Shown: positions 1 to 9,676, counted from the stretch's first letter. The stretch is 64,000 bases of DNA from Streptomyces violaceusniger (GCA_005405945.1 BJHW01000001.1:1116001-1180000), one strand, 5' to 3'. Notes: generated by a model not told the origin, from the sequence alone. A program made the numbers and translations.

Positions 1-2
1 TG

Positions 3-149
3 TGGCGCACCAGCGAGCCCGCACGGCGCACCCGGCGCGACGCCTACCCCGCGGAGTTCATGCTGACGCCCGAGGACATCGGCGCCGCGCCGGAGGTCCC
101 GGCCGTTCCGCCGCTGCGCGGGCCCGAAGCCGGAACGGCTACCAGGTGA
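3..149 (+). CDS. C-terminal fragment of an unidentified protein
   Basis: An open frame enters from the left edge and ends at a TGA at 147-149, giving about 48 residues. The tail is rich in Pro, Ala and Arg and contains DAYPAEFMLTPEDIG. I do not recognise the family from this fragment. It converges on the dead P450 and overlaps its 3' end by about 11 bp. It could be chance coding, but the codon pattern (G/C third positions) is typical of real genes here. Confidence 0.35.
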   Translation, partial: WRTSEPARRTRRDAYPAEFMLTPEDIGAAPEVPAVPPLRGPEAGTATR

Positions 150-829
150 CGGGGAGTTCGTACACTCCGTAGATCACCGCGTCGTACTTGAACGGGATGT
201 CCGCCAGGTCCGCCGCCATCCGCAGGGTGGGGACGCGGCGGAACAGAGCGGGGTAGACCACCTGGAGTTCCATCCGGGCCGGCGGCTGGCCGAGGCAGTG
301 GTGGGTGCCCGCGCCGAACGCCTGGTGGTGGCGGGCGTCCGGCCGATGTCCAGCCGGTCCGGGTCCGGGAAGACGGCCGGGTCCCGGTTGGCCAGTTCGC
401 CGAGGAGGATCACCCCTGACCGGCCCGGATGGTCCGGCCATCTCCCGCACGACCGGGCGCATCGCCTCGACCCGCTTGATCGTGAAGGCGCCGCTGACCA
501 TGCGGCGCAGCCGGGCGTGCTCCGGATCGTCCATGCCGACGAAGCTCAGGTCGGTGGAGGGCCGTCCGCCGCCCGTGTGCGGGGGCTCGGGAAGCCGGGG
601 TGGGAGAAGTCGGCGCTGAGCCGGGGTCGGAGAGCAGGGTCTTCTGCTCGGCGTGGCCGGTCACCACCCAGGGGGTGCTGTCGTTCCAGGACCGGACCCG
701 GGTCAGCGGGCCCCGGCTCGCCAGCCCGCGCAGCTCCGGAGACGGGTCGAAGGGGCAGACCGCGGCGCGCGGCTGGGGGGAGGCGGGGATCTCGGCCGAC
801 GCGTCGTCGGCCACGGGCGAGGTGGCCAT
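139..829 (-). pseudogene. Cytochrome P450, internally deleted and frameshifted
   Basis: The start is an ATG at 829 behind a GGAGGA ribosome site. The N-terminal part (SWNDSTPWVVTGH, then LSADFSHPGFP, then MDDPEHARLRRMVSGAFT) and C-terminal part (ILLGELANRDPAVFPDPDRL, then FGAGTHHCLGQ with the haem-ligand Cys) are typical of actinobacterial CYP enzymes. They lie in different frames, with breaks near 624, 590, 414 and 340, each next to a short G or C run. Codon VREMA runs straight into RTIRAGQG, so roughly 200 residues including the I helix and the ExxR region are missing. A normal P450 of this type has about 400 residues. The deletion cannot be repaired by a one-base correction, so the gene is dead in this sequence. 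Confidence 0.85.
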
Positions 830-908
830 GGTCTTCCTCCGATGGTCGGTCGGGAGTGGGCCCCCGCGGTGGAGGCACCGGCCATCACCACCACGCTCGA
901 CGGCATGG

Positions 909-974
909 TCACGTGGACTCGCTCAGCTGGATCGCGGCGGCCGGGCAGACGCTCGCGGCCTCCCGGACGGCGGT
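909..974 (-). pseudogene. Ferredoxin C-terminal remnant (3Fe-4S type)
   Basis: The minus strand encodes VREAASVCPAAAIQL and ends at a TGA (909-911). This is the last cluster-binding Cys-Pro and tail of the small ferredoxins that partner actinobacterial P450s. The rest of the gene, including the first Cys motif, is absent, and the fragment lies inside the 3' end of the TetR frame. It sits between TetR and P450 as expected for a TetR-ferredoxin-P450 operon. It supports a second deletion in the same decaying unit. Confidence 0.65.
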
Positions 975-1606
975 GTGACGGGGGCGAGGAGCAGGCCGGT
1001 GATGGCGTCGGTGAGCGCGCCGGCCGTGTCGTCCCAGGACGGCTGGCGCGTACTGGCCCCCTCGGCGAGGGCGCGCTCCCGTTCGGCACAGGTGTGGGTG
1101 ATCAACTGGCGGGCCATGTCGCCGCGTTCGGCCCTCACCTCGGCGGGCAGCGCGTCCAGGCAGCCGCCCAGGCCGTAGAGGGTCTCCCGCAGCGGCTCCC
1201 GGGTGAGGGCCTCGTCGGTGACGATCGCCCGCAGCACGGGGTCGGTCATCACCTGGACGGCGAACCGGGCGTACCAGGAGGGGGCGCCCAGGGTGGCCAG
1301 GTGCTCGGTGGCGGGGCGCACCAGGCAGGCGACCCAGTCCCGGACCTCCTCGCTGCCGCGGGTCTCCTCCACCATCCGCTGCCGGATCTCCTCGATCGCC
1401 TCGGAGTGCTTGCGCATGATGGCGCGCACCAGATCCGCCCTGGTGCCGAAGTGATAGCCGACCGCGGCCACATTGCCCTGCCCGGCCGCCTCGCTGATCT
1501 GCCGGTTCGACACCGCGACCAGGCCGTGCCCGGCGTAGAGCCGCTCCGCCGCGGCCATGATGGCCTCGCGGGTCCCGGCGGAGCGGACGGTGCGTGCGTC
1601 GGCCAC
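923..1606 (-). CDS. TetR/AcrR-family transcriptional regulator
   Basis: This 227-residue protein starts at a GTG (1606) preceded by GGGAGG. Residues about 12-60 form the TetR helix-turn-helix (AAERLYAGHGLVAVSNRQIS, then GYHFGTRADLVRAIM), followed by a helical ligand domain. The last 20 or so residues (PPSGRPRASARPP) are translated from the ferredoxin remnant in another frame, so the natural C-terminus has probably been replaced by a deletion junction. It heads the decayed ferredoxin/P450 unit and presumably once controlled it. The divergent promoter region at 1607-1863 carries inverted repeats it may bind. Confidence 0.85.
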   Translation of the reverse strand: MADARTVRSAGTREAIMAAAERLYAGHGLVAVSNRQISEAAGQGNVAAVGYHFGTRADLVRAIMRKHSEAIEEIRQRMVEETRGSEEVRDWVACLVRPATEHLATLGAPSWYARFAVQVMTDPVLRAIVTDEALTREPLRETLYGLGGCLDALPAEVRAERGDMARQLITHTCAERERALAEGASTRQPSWDDTAGALTDAITGLLLAPVTPPSGRPRASARPPRSS

Positions 1607-1739
1607 CGTGGCCTCCCGTCTCCGTGGTTCCTGTGAGCTGTGGCGGCCACTCTAAAACGCATGAATTAAATAAAGCAACTGATTGAAGTGAGAGCCAAGA
1701 GACATCGGATCTGTGACCGGGATCCTTTATGCTGATTGC

Positions 1740-1771
1740 GGTAACTACGCGGGAAACATGCCCTAGTTACC
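1740..1771. promoter_or_regulatory. Inverted repeat GGTAACTA-N16-TAGTTACC
   Basis: Perfect 8-bp inverted repeat with a 16-bp spacer in the unusually AT-rich region between the TetR gene and the beta-helix gene. The geometry fits a dimeric regulator site. The regulator is unknown; the adjacent TetR is the obvious candidate. Confidence 0.4.
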
Positions 1772-1830
1772 TCGACACGCCTCCAGCCATTTCCTCTCCA
1801 GCCGTTGACCCCATCCGATGTTTCTTCTAC

Positions 1831-1849
1831 GTTGCGGTCGAATCGCAAC
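1831..1849. promoter_or_regulatory. Inverted repeat GTTGCG-N7-CGCAAC near the beta-helix gene start
   Basis: Perfect 6-bp inverted repeat just upstream of the GGGGAGG ribosome site (1851-1857) and downstream of a possible -35 TTGACC at 1804-1809. It could be an operator or a 5' UTR hairpin. Confidence 0.35.
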
Positions 1850-1863
1850 CGGGGAGGCTGTAG

Positions 1864-4545
1864 ATGAGACCCGCGCTCAGGCGCATATCCGTGGTCGCCG
1901 CGGCAGCGGCGGTCCTGACCGCGCTGCCGGGCGCCGCATCGGCCGAAGGACGGCCCCAGGGGCGTACGTATCACGTCGCCACCTGGGGCGCCGACCACGA
2001 CAGCGGCAGCTCGCTCCATCCGTTCCGCACCATCGGCCGCTGCACCGAACAGGTGCGGCCCGGGGACACCTGTCTGATCCACCGTGGCCGCTACCAGGAG
2101 CGGGTCGCCCCGCCCTCGGGCACCGAGGACGCGCCGATCACACTCGCCGCGTACGGCGACGGCACGGTCACGGTGGACGGCACGAGGACCGTCACCGGCT
2201 GGAAGGGCGCGGGTGGCGGTCTGGTGGCCGCCGATGTGGACCTCCCGCTCGACCGCAGCGAGAACGCGCTGTTCCTGGACGGCGAGCGCGCCATGGAGGG
2301 CCGCTGGCCCAACTCCGGCCCCGATCCGCTCAATCCGTCCTGGGCGGTGGCCGAGCGCTCCTCCACGGATCAGCACATCGACGACCCGGACCTAGCGGAC
2401 GGCGACTTCACCGGCGCCACCGTCCATCTGTGGGCCGGCTCCAACCCGTGGAGCCAGCAGACCGGCACCGTGACCGCCACGTCGGAGGGCGCCCTCGACT
2501 TCAAGGGCGGCAACTACCGCTGCACCCCGCTGTGCATGGGCGACCAGAACTACCGCAACTACTACCTGGTCGGCGCCAAGGCCACGCTGGACCAGCCCGG
2601 TGAGTGGTACTACGACAAGGACGCGCGCCGCCTGTATCTGGTCCCGCCCAAGGGCGGTGTCGCGGGCCACACCGTGACCGCGAAGTACGAGAGCTGGGGC
2701 GTGGACCTCTCGCGCAGCTCCCATGTCACCGTCCGCGGCCTCGATCTGTGGGGCACCTCGCTGCGTACCGGCGCCGACAGCACCGGTGTGCTGGTCGAGG
2801 GGATCCGGGCCCGCTACATCTCGGAGTTCTCCACGCTCCCCATGCCACGCGACGACGAACTGGCCATCCCGCCGGGCGAGGGCCACATCGTCGCCTCGCG
2901 GGTGCTGAACTCCGGTGTCCAGATCCTCGGCCGGGGCAACACCCTGCGCGACAGCGACATCGGCTACTCCGCGGGCACGGGTGTGCTGCTGCGCGGCAGC
3001 GGCAACACCGTCACCGGCAACTACATCCACGACGTGGGCTGGATGGGCAGCTACACCCCCGGTATCGAGGTCAACGGCAGTGGCCAGACCGTCACCCACA
3101 ACACCATCCGGCGCACCGGCCGGGCGAGCATCGACACCGCCTGGCAGCTGAACGGTGTGCCCTTCCACGACAACCGGATCGCCTACAACGACCTCTCCGA
3201 GGCGATGCGCACCTCGCGCGACGGCAGCCCGTTCTATGTGTGCTGCAACCTGGACGCCACGGGCACCAGCGTGGACCACAACACCGTGCATGACGCGGAC
3301 GGCCAGGTGGGCTACTACATCGACAACTCCTCCAGCAACTTCCTGCTGCACCACAACGTGGCGTACAACACCGGCACCCGCGGCACCTTCTTCAACGGCC
3401 ACAGCGGTGTCAGCCTCGGCAACCGCGACCACAACTCCTCGTACGGCACGGGCATTTCCACCGCCGCCGTCCGGCTGAGCGGCGCCACCGACGCCACCGG
3501 GACGTATGTGAGCAACGACGTGGCGCGCACGCCGATGGAGATCTCCGGCCCCGGCGACCCCGCCCCCGTCGTACGGAACAACCTGCTGCCGCCCACCGAT
3601 CCGCGCTACGCCGACGCACGCAACGGCGAACTCTGGCCGCGCGCGGACTCCCCCGCCATCGACGCGGGAGAGAAGGTCGAGGGGGTGACCGGCGAGGTCC
3701 GGGGCGACGGGCCGGACCAGGGCGCGTACGAGTACGGCGAGCCCATCTGGTCGTCCGGCTGTCGGCTGGCGGGCTGTGAGTCCCGGGTCCGCAACGACGG
3801 CTGGAAGGCGACCGCCTCGGGTGGCGCCGATGCCTCGGCCGCCGTGGACGGGGTGCAGACCACCCAGTGGAAGGGCGACGCTCCCCAGGCCGCCGGTCAG
3901 TCGCTCACCGTCGATCTGGGCACCGCCAAGACCTTCGGCCGGCTGGCGATCGACGCGGGTCTTGACGCCACCGGACACCCCTATGGCTTCACCGTCTCGG
4001 TCAGCCGCGACGGTGAGCGCTGGGGGACGCCGGTGGCCCGGGTCAGCGGCCGCTCCTTCACCCAGGACGCCGTCTTCGAGCAGCGCACCGCCCGCTATCT
4101 GCGGATCGAGCTGACGAAGCCGGGCGAGAACCCGTGGGCGGTGAACGAGATCCGGCTCTACGCCGACGGCCCCGACGCGGCCGCCACCCTTCAGGCCGAG
4201 CGCGCCGAGGTGGCCCGGGGCGTCGAGCGCGGCGAGGCGGCCACCTCGGTCCTCGGAACGGGGGACGCGATCGGCTTCCGGGGCGTGCGGTTCGGCGCGG
4301 GCGCGGACACGCTGACGGTGCGGCTGGCGTCCGGCGGCTGCGGGGACTGCTCCCTGCGACTGCGCCTGGACTCACCCGAAGGTCCGGTGGCGGCCACGCT
4401 TCCGGTGCGCGGGACCGGTGGCACCGACGAGTGGCGGGAGCGTTCGGTGCGTCTCCCCCGCGCGGTGACCGGCTCCCGTGATGTCTACCTCGTCGCCACG
4501 GGCGGCCAGCGGGTGGCCGCCGTGGACTGGCTGACGTTGCGTTAG
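1864..4545 (+). CDS. Secreted right-handed beta-helix protein with discoidin and CBM6-like domains
   Basis: An 893-residue exported protein starting at ATG 1864 behind GGGGAGG. Residues 1-27 are a signal peptide ending ASA. Residues about 35-620 are a parallel beta-helix with regularly spaced Asn ladders and repeated G-N-T-V turns, as in polysaccharide lyases and glycoside hydrolases. Residues about 645-770 resemble an F5/8 type C (discoidin) domain (VDGVQTTQWKGD, ARYLRIEL), and the last 120 resemble a CBM6 module ending AVDWLTLR. The architecture suggests an extracellular enzyme acting on plant or microbial polysaccharide. I cannot assign catalytic residues or substrate. It converges on the ABC operon with almost no gap. 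Confidence 0.85.
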   Translation: MRPALRRISVVAAAAAVLTALPGAASAEGRPQGRTYHVATWGADHDSGSSLHPFRTIGRCTEQVRPGDTCLIHRGRYQERVAPPSGTEDAPITLAAYGDGTVTVDGTRTVTGWKGAGGGLVAADVDLPLDRSENALFLDGERAMEGRWPNSGPDPLNPSWAVAERSSTDQHIDDPDLADGDFTGATVHLWAGSNPWSQQTGTVTATSEGALDFKGGNYRCTPLCMGDQNYRNYYLVGAKATLDQPGEWYYDKDARRLYLVPPKGGVAGHTVTAKYESWGVDLSRSSHVTVRGLDLWGTSLRTGADSTGVLVEGIRARYISEFSTLPMPRDDELAIPPGEGHIVASRVLNSGVQILGRGNTLRDSDIGYSAGTGVLLRGSGNTVTGNYIHDVGWMGSYTPGIEVNGSGQTVTHNTIRRTGRASIDTAWQLNGVPFHDNRIAYNDLSEAMRTSRDGSPFYVCCNLDATGTSVDHNTVHDADGQVGYYIDNSSSNFLLHHNVAYNTGTRGTFFNGHSGVSLGNRDHNSSYGTGISTAAVRLSGATDATGTYVSNDVARTPMEISGPGDPAPVVRNNLLPPTDPRYADARNGELWPRADSPAIDAGEKVEGVTGEVRGDGPDQGAYEYGEPIWSSGCRLAGCESRVRNDGWKATASGGADASAAVDGVQTTQWKGDAPQAAGQSLTVDLGTAKTFGRLAIDAGLDATGHPYGFTVSVSRDGERWGTPVARVSGRSFTQDAVFEQRTARYLRIELTKPGENPWAVNEIRLYADGPDAAATLQAERAEVARGVERGEAATSVLGTGDAIGFRGVRFGAGADTLTVRLASGGCGDCSLRLRLDSPEGPVAATLPVRGTGGTDEWRERSVRLPRAVTGSRDVYLVATGGQRVAAVDWLTLR

Positions 4546-5323
4546 ACGCGAGGAGGTGGGGCGTGGCCGCTCCCTGGCGGACCGCGCGCCCCACCTCAGT
4601 CCGCAGCGCGATGAACTCCGGCAGCCCCCGGGTGGCGATCTGGTCGCGCTCGGCGGGCAGCGCCACCGGCAGGTCCGCCCGCACCCGGCCCGGCCCCGCA
4701 GCCAGCACCACCACCCGGTCCGCCACATAGACGCTCTCGTCGATGTCATGGGTGACCAGCAGAATCGTCATCCCCTCGGCCCGGTGCAACCGCAGCAGCA
4801 GATCCTCCAGGTCCTCCCGGGTCTGGGCGTCCAGCGCGCCGAACGGCTCGTCCATCAGCAGCAGCGCGGGCCGGGCGGCCAGGGCGCGGGCCAGCGCGAC
4901 GCGCTGCTGCATGCCGCCCGACAGCTGCCAGGGGTGGCGGCGGGCGGCGTCGGCCAGGCCCACCTGCTCCAGCATGGCCACCGCCGCCGCGTGGCGTTCC
5001 GCGCGGGGCAGTCCGCGCCGCCGCAGCGGAAGGGCCACGTTCTCCCGCACCGAGAGCCAGGGGAAGAGCGAGCGGCTGTAGTCCTGGAAGACCACTCCGA
5101 GCCGGTCCGGGACGCCGTCCACCGCCTCCCCGTCCAGGGTGATCCGCCCGGCGGAGGGGCGGAGGAGGCCCGCGACACAGCGCAGCAGAGTGGACTTGCC
5201 ACAGCCGGAGGGGCCGACGAGGGTGAGCAACTGCCCGTCGGGGACGGTGAGTTCGATGTCCCGGAGCACATCGGGGCCGTCGCCGTAGCGATGGCTGAGA
5301 CGGTCGATCCGCAGCATGTCCAC
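4542..5323 (-). CDS. ABC transporter ATP-binding protein (nitrate/sulfonate/taurine type)
   Basis: Starts at GTG 5323, one base after the stop of the decarboxylase gene (a possible internal ATG is at 5317). It has Walker A GPSGCGKST (about residues 38-46), Q-loop VVFQDYSRSLFPW, signature LSGGMQQRV, Walker B LLLMDEP and the H-loop VTHD, as in SsuB/TauB ATPases. The frame as read stays open to 4058, adding 160 Arg/Pro-rich residues antisense to the beta-helix gene. One extra C in the C4 run at 4558-4561 would end the protein with PPPPRV at a TAA (4542-4544), giving the usual length of about 260. I therefore give the corrected end. It energises the two permeases upstream in the operon. Confidence 0.85.
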
Positions 5324-5324
5324 C

Positions 5325-6958
5325 TCACCGGGCCCAGGGCTCGTACGCCGGGGAGTCGTCGGCGGGGACCCGCACCTGGAGCAGCAGCGGGCCGTCGTCG
5401 CGGCCGAGGGCGAGGGCCCGGTCGAGGGCCTTGGGAAGGCGGTCGGGGCGCTCCACCCGTTCGGCCGGGCAGCCGAAGGACCCGGCGAGCGCGGCGAAGT
5501 CGATGCCGCCGATGTCGGTGCCCGGCACGGGGGCGATGCCGATGCGGTGGCCCAGCGCCTTGACCGCGCCGTAGCCGCCGTTGTCCAGCAGGACGTAGCT
5601 CACCGGGGCGCGGTGCCGGGCCGCGGTCCACAGCGCCTGCACCGAGTAGAGCGCCGAGCCGTCGCCGACAACGCACACCACCCGTTCGCCGTCCGCGAGG
5701 GCGCGGCCGACCGCGAGCGGCAGCCCCCAGCCCAGCGCGCCGCTGCCGGTGGTGAGGAAGCGGCCCTCGCCGCTGATGGGGAGGCGGGCGTGGAGGGCGT
5801 CGCGGTGACTGGGGGCCTCCTCGACCAGCACGGTGTCCCGGGGCAGCCGCTCGCGCAGCAGGTCCATCACCAGCTCGGCGGAGATCTCCTCCGCCGAAGT
5901 GGCCGGCAGCGGCCCGGGGGCGGGCCGCGGCGGTGGCGCGGGCCGGTCGGCGGGCCGGACGAGATCGGTGAGGGTGCGCAGGGCGGGGCGGAGGGTGGTG
6001 ACCATGCTGGTGCCCACCGGGAGCCACGCGGCCTGCGCGGGGTCGCAGTCGAGGTGGTACAGCTCGGTGCCGTCGGCGAGCGGCGGGGCCTCGGTGTGCA
6101 CATGGTAGGTGAAGAGTGGCGCGCCGAGCGCCACCACCACGTCATGGGTGGCCAGCCGCTGCGCCAGCTGGTCGGCGACGGGCGGCAGAAAGCCCTGGAA
6201 GAGCGGGTGGCGTTCGTCGAAGCCGGAGCGTCCGGAGAGCGGGCTGATCCACACCGCGGCCCGCAGCCGCTCGGCCAGCTCCGCCACCTCCCGTACCGCG
6301 CGCTCGTCGTCCACGCCCGGCCCGACGACCAGCGCGGGGCATGCCGAGGCGTCGAGTGCGCGGGCGAGACCGGTGAGCGCGGCGGGGTCGGCGGTGTAGC
6401 CGCCGTGGACGGTGCGCGGGGCGACCGGCTCGGCGGGGCGGTCCCAGTCGTCCTCCGGTACGGAGAGGAAGACCGGGCCCCGGGGGTGGCTCATGGCGAC
6501 GCGGTGGGCCTCGGCGAGCGCGGCCGGCACATCGTCGGCCCGCTCCGGCTGCCGGCTGAACTTCACGTACGGGCGCGGGAACCGGGCCGGTTCGTCGGCG
6601 CCGAGGAAGGGCCGCAGCGGGAGCAGCGCACGGGACTGCTGCCCCGCGATGATCACCACCGGCACCCGGTCCCGGTAGGCGTTGAACACCGCTCCCAGGG
6701 AGTGGCCCACTCCCCGGCGGAGTGCAGGCTGACCAGCGCCGCCCGCCCGGTGCCCAGGGCGTGGCCCGCGGCCATGGCGACGGCGGTGGACTCCTGCAAG
6801 CCGAGCACATAGCGGAAGTCCTCGGGCCAGTCGCGGAACATCCGCAACTCGGTGGAGCCGGGGTTGCCGAAGACGGTCGTCATCCCGGTGGCGCGGCACA
6901 GGGCCAGCACCGCCTCGCGGACCGTGGTGGTCGGGGGGTGGGCGGTGGGCTCGGCCAT
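5325..6958 (-). CDS. mdlC: Benzoylformate decarboxylase, ThDP-dependent (frameshifted)
   Basis: A ThDP-dependent 2-oxo-acid decarboxylase. The N-terminus starts at ATG 6958 and carries FGNPGSTELRMF and the cofactor-activating Glu in LGLQES (residue 55). The centre has GAPLFTYH, matching the active-site His region of benzoylformate decarboxylase, and LHSAG supplies the other His. The C-terminus has the ThDP motif GDGSALYS with NGGYG about 25 residues on. The frame breaks in the CCCC run at 6712-6715; one extra G on the coding strand gives a continuous SAGGVGHSLG. The likely reaction is an aryl 2-oxo acid to aldehyde plus CO2. It lies between the permease and ATPase genes of an importer, suggesting it processes the imported compound. 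Function by homology is fairly secure; the substrate is inferred. Confidence 0.82.
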
Positions 6959-7037
6959 GGGGCCACCTCCTCTGCTGGGTGTGGGGGCGGGTCCTGCCTC
7001 TGCTGGATGGGGGCGTGTCCCGCGTACGTACGGGTGG

Positions 7038-7861
7038 TCAGGTGCGGTGCGCGGCGCGGTGTCTGCCGAGAGCCAGGCGCTCGACGGCGAGCAGTGCGGT
7101 GTTGAGCAGGTGCCCGAGCGCGCCGAGCAGCACCATCACGGCCCACACCGTGAGCAGATCGGAGCGGGTCTGCGCGTCGGTGAGCGAGAAGCCTATGCCG
7201 TCGGCGGTGCCGGGCAGCAGCTCCGAGAACACCATCAGGATGAGCGAGAGCGACAGGCTCAGCCGCAGCCCGGCGAAGATACGCGGGAGCGCGGCGGGCA
7301 GATACAGCAGCACGATCCGCTCGGCCGGCCGCATCCGCACGGTGGCGGCGACGTCCAGCCGCAGCGGGTCGATGCCGCGGACCCCCTCGGCCGTGTTGAT
7401 CAGTACGGGCCAGATGGCGCCGAAGACGATGGAGGCCAGCTGCATCGGCGTGCCGAGGTCGAAGACCACGACGAAGACGGGCACCAGCGCGGGCGGGGCA
7501 CGGCGCGGGCGAACTGCAGCACCGGATCGCACAGCGCGTACACGGTGCGCGAGCGGCCCAGCGCGAGCCCCAGCACGATGCCACCGGCCGCGGCGAGGGC
7601 GAATCCGGCGAGCACCCGGCCGAGGCTGGGCAGCAGATCGCGGACCGCCGCGTCGGTGAGGAACGCCCGTTCGGCGGGGCCGGAGAACCACAGGTGAAAG
7701 CCGTGTTCGACGATCCGGGAGGGCGTCGGGAAGAAGACGCTGCCATGGGCCCGCGCGGCGAGTTGCCACAGCACCACCGCCACCGCCGGGACGCCGAGCC
7801 GCAGCGCGAGGGTCCGGGGCAGCCGCCGTGCGGCCCCGGCCGAAGCGGCCGGCGTGTTCAT
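7038..7861 (-). CDS. ABC transporter permease 2 (frameshifted)
   Basis: A BPD_transp_1-type inner-membrane permease of about 274 residues. It starts at ATG 7861, which overlaps the upstream permease stop by four bases (ATGA). The first half (LPRTLALRLGVPAVAVVLW, GRSRTVYALCDPVLQ) and second half (ALVPVFVVVFDLGT, the ATPase-contact loop GIDPLRLDVAATVR) are in two frames. The break is in the GGGG run at 7495-7498; one extra base restores AVPPPALVPVF. It pairs with the adjacent permease as a heterodimer of the nitrate/sulfonate/taurine family. Confidence 0.82.
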
Positions 7862-8667
7862 GCGCGGCTCCCGCGGTGCTCGGGCGCCCAGGGGAACAGC
7901 CGCCGTTCGACCGCGGTGAGCGCGAGGTTGATGACGAGGCCGAGCGCTCCCGCCCACACCACTCCGGCCAGCACATCGCGGGTGCCGTCGGTGGCCATGC
8001 CCGCCTGGGCGATGAAGGTGCCAAGACCCTCGCCGAATCCGGCCAGGATCTCGCTGGCCACGGCGAGGATCAGGGCGGTGGCCGCCGCGATGCGCACCCC
8101 GGCGGCGATGAACGGGGCGGCCGACGGCAGACCGGCCATCAAGAGGACGGCGAGCCGCCCGAAGCCGAAGGCGCGCAGCGTGTCCTTGGCCAGCGGGTCG
8201 GTCTCGCCGAGCCCGTAGACGGTGTTGAACAGCACGGGCCAGACACACGCGTAGGTGACGAGGGCGACCGTGGTCTCGCTGCCGGCGCCGAGCAGCAGCG
8301 ACACCAGGGGGATGAGGGCCACCGACGGCACCGGGCGCAGGAACTCGATCAGCACCCGCGCGGCCTGCGCGGCCGTCGGCACACTGCCCAGCAGCAGCCC
8401 GAGGGGGATCGCGAGGGCGCAGGCGAGGGCGAGCCCGGTGGCCCATGCCTCGAGGGTGGCGCCGACGCCGTTCAGGAAGGCGGTGTCGCCGCCGAGTTCG
8501 ACGGCCCGTACCAGCACCTCGGAGGCGGGCGGCAGGTAGGCGCGCCGCACCGTCCCGGAGCGGCCCAGGGCCTCGCAGGCGGCGAAGGCCACCAGCACGC
8601 CGACGGCGCCGAGCAGCGCGCTCCTGGCCCGCCCGGTGCGCTTCCGCCCGGCCGTCGTGGGGCTCAC
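7858..8667 (-). CDS. ABC transporter permease 1
   Basis: An intact 269-residue permease of the SsuC/TauC family, with about six membrane segments and the EAA loop (GLGETDPLAKDTLRAFG) that docks onto the ATPase. It starts at GTG 8667, which overlaps the stop of the binding-protein gene by four bases, and its stop overlaps the start of permease 2 in the same way. The three genes are therefore translationally coupled. Confidence 0.9.
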   Translation of the reverse strand: MSPTTAGRKRTGRARSALLGAVGVLVAFAACEALGRSGTVRRAYLPPASEVLVRAVELGGDTAFLNGVGATLEAWATGLALACALAIPLGLLLGSVPTAAQAARVLIEFLRPVPSVALIPLVSLLLGAGSETTVALVTYACVWPVLFNTVYGLGETDPLAKDTLRAFGFGRLAVLLMAGLPSAAPFIAAGVRIAAATALILAVASEILAGFGEGLGTFIAQAGMATDGTRDVLAGVVWAGALGLVINLALTAVERRLFPWAPEHRGSRA

Positions 8668-9647
8668 TCGGCGGGCTGGTAGAGGACGGCGGCGGGGTCG
8701 AGGTCCTTGGTGAGCAGCTTCTGCGCCCGCATCAGGGAGATGAGCCGCTTCAGCTGGGCGGCGCTGGAGGTGACCGGGTAGTCGGGCAGGCCGATGGCGG
8801 CGGCCTCCGCCGGCTTGATCTTCGTATAGCCGGGCAGCGCCTTCTCCACGGCGTCACGGTCCTTGGCGGCCACGGCCTGGGCGGCGGAGATGGCGCGCTG
8901 GAAGGCGGCGGCGGTCTTGGGGTACTTGTCGATGAAGGTGTCGGTGGTGACATAGCCGCTGAGCGGCAGTCCCGCGACGGGCGCCGCGTTGCCGTCGACC
9001 ACCGTACGGGCCTTCAGCTCGCGCTTGAGCGCGGTGACGAACGGCTCGGCGGCGTGCACGGCGTCCACCTGGCCCCGCTCCAGCACCGAGCCCATCTGAG
9101 GGAACGGCACCTGCCGGTACTCGGGCCGGCCGGCTCCGGCCTTTCCGAGGGTGGCGTTGAGGGTGAGCGACTGGATGTTGTTGAGGATGTTGACCGCGAC
9201 CTTCTTGCCCTCGAGGTCCCGCGGCTCCTTGATCGTGGAGTCGGAGGGCACCAGCACATCCATCATGTGCGGGGCGTTGCGCGCGCCCTCGGCCAGCACC
9301 CGGGTGGCCAGGGTGCCCTTCTCGCGGGCCTGGAGGAACGTCACGAAGTTGGCGCCGCCGATGACGTCCACCTGGCCGTGGGCGAGCGCGGGCAGCGCCT
9401 GGACGCTCTGCTGGACCGGCTGGACGCGAACGTCCAGCCCTTCCTTCGCGAAGAGCTCGCGGTCCATGGCGATGTGCAGGGCGGCCACATCGGCGAGCGG
9501 CAGTCCGGCCACCATGATCGTCTTCTTCTCCGGCCCGCCCGGGGCGCCGGAGTCCTGGTCGGAGCCGCCGCATCCGGCGAGGAGCACGGCGGTGACCGTG
9601 GCGGTCGCGGCCAACTTTGCCGGGGGCAAGCGCAGTTGGACTCTCAT
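8664..9647 (-). CDS. ABC transporter substrate-binding lipoprotein (SsuA/THI5-like)
   Basis: A 327-residue lipoprotein from ATG 9647. The signal sequence ends in the lipobox LLAGC (lipidated Cys26). The mature protein has the periplasmic-binding fold of the NMT1/SsuA group: LPLADVAALHIAMDRELFAKEG near the start and a GQVDVIGGANF segment. This family delivers sulfonates, taurine, pyrimidines or aromatic acids. The neighbouring benzoylformate decarboxylase and dienelactone hydrolase favour an aromatic or 2-oxo-acid ligand; that is inference from context. Confidence 0.88.
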   Translation of the reverse strand: MRVQLRLPPAKLAATATVTAVLLAGCGGSDQDSGAPGGPEKKTIMVAGLPLADVAALHIAMDRELFAKEGLDVRVQPVQQSVQALPALAHGQVDVIGGANFVTFLQAREKGTLATRVLAEGARNAPHMMDVLVPSDSTIKEPRDLEGKKVAVNILNNIQSLTLNATLGKAGAGRPEYRQVPFPQMGSVLERGQVDAVHAAEPFVTALKRELKARTVVDGNAAPVAGLPLSGYVTTDTFIDKYPKTAAAFQRAISAAQAVAAKDRDAVEKALPGYTKIKPAEAAAIGLPDYPVTSSAAQLKRLISLMRAQKLLTKDLDPAAVLYQPAE

Positions 9648-9676
9648 GGCATTTCACCATAGGGGCCGTGCGCCGT

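Noticed and set aside
2392..3978. 528-residue minus-strand open frame
   Set aside because: Val/Gly/Arg-rich noise antisense to the beta-helix gene; no ribosome site or recognisable motif.
5281..7020. TPP riboswitch controlling the ThDP enzyme
   Set aside because: The decarboxylase is internal to the operon and no CTGAGA-type THI element is visible upstream of it.
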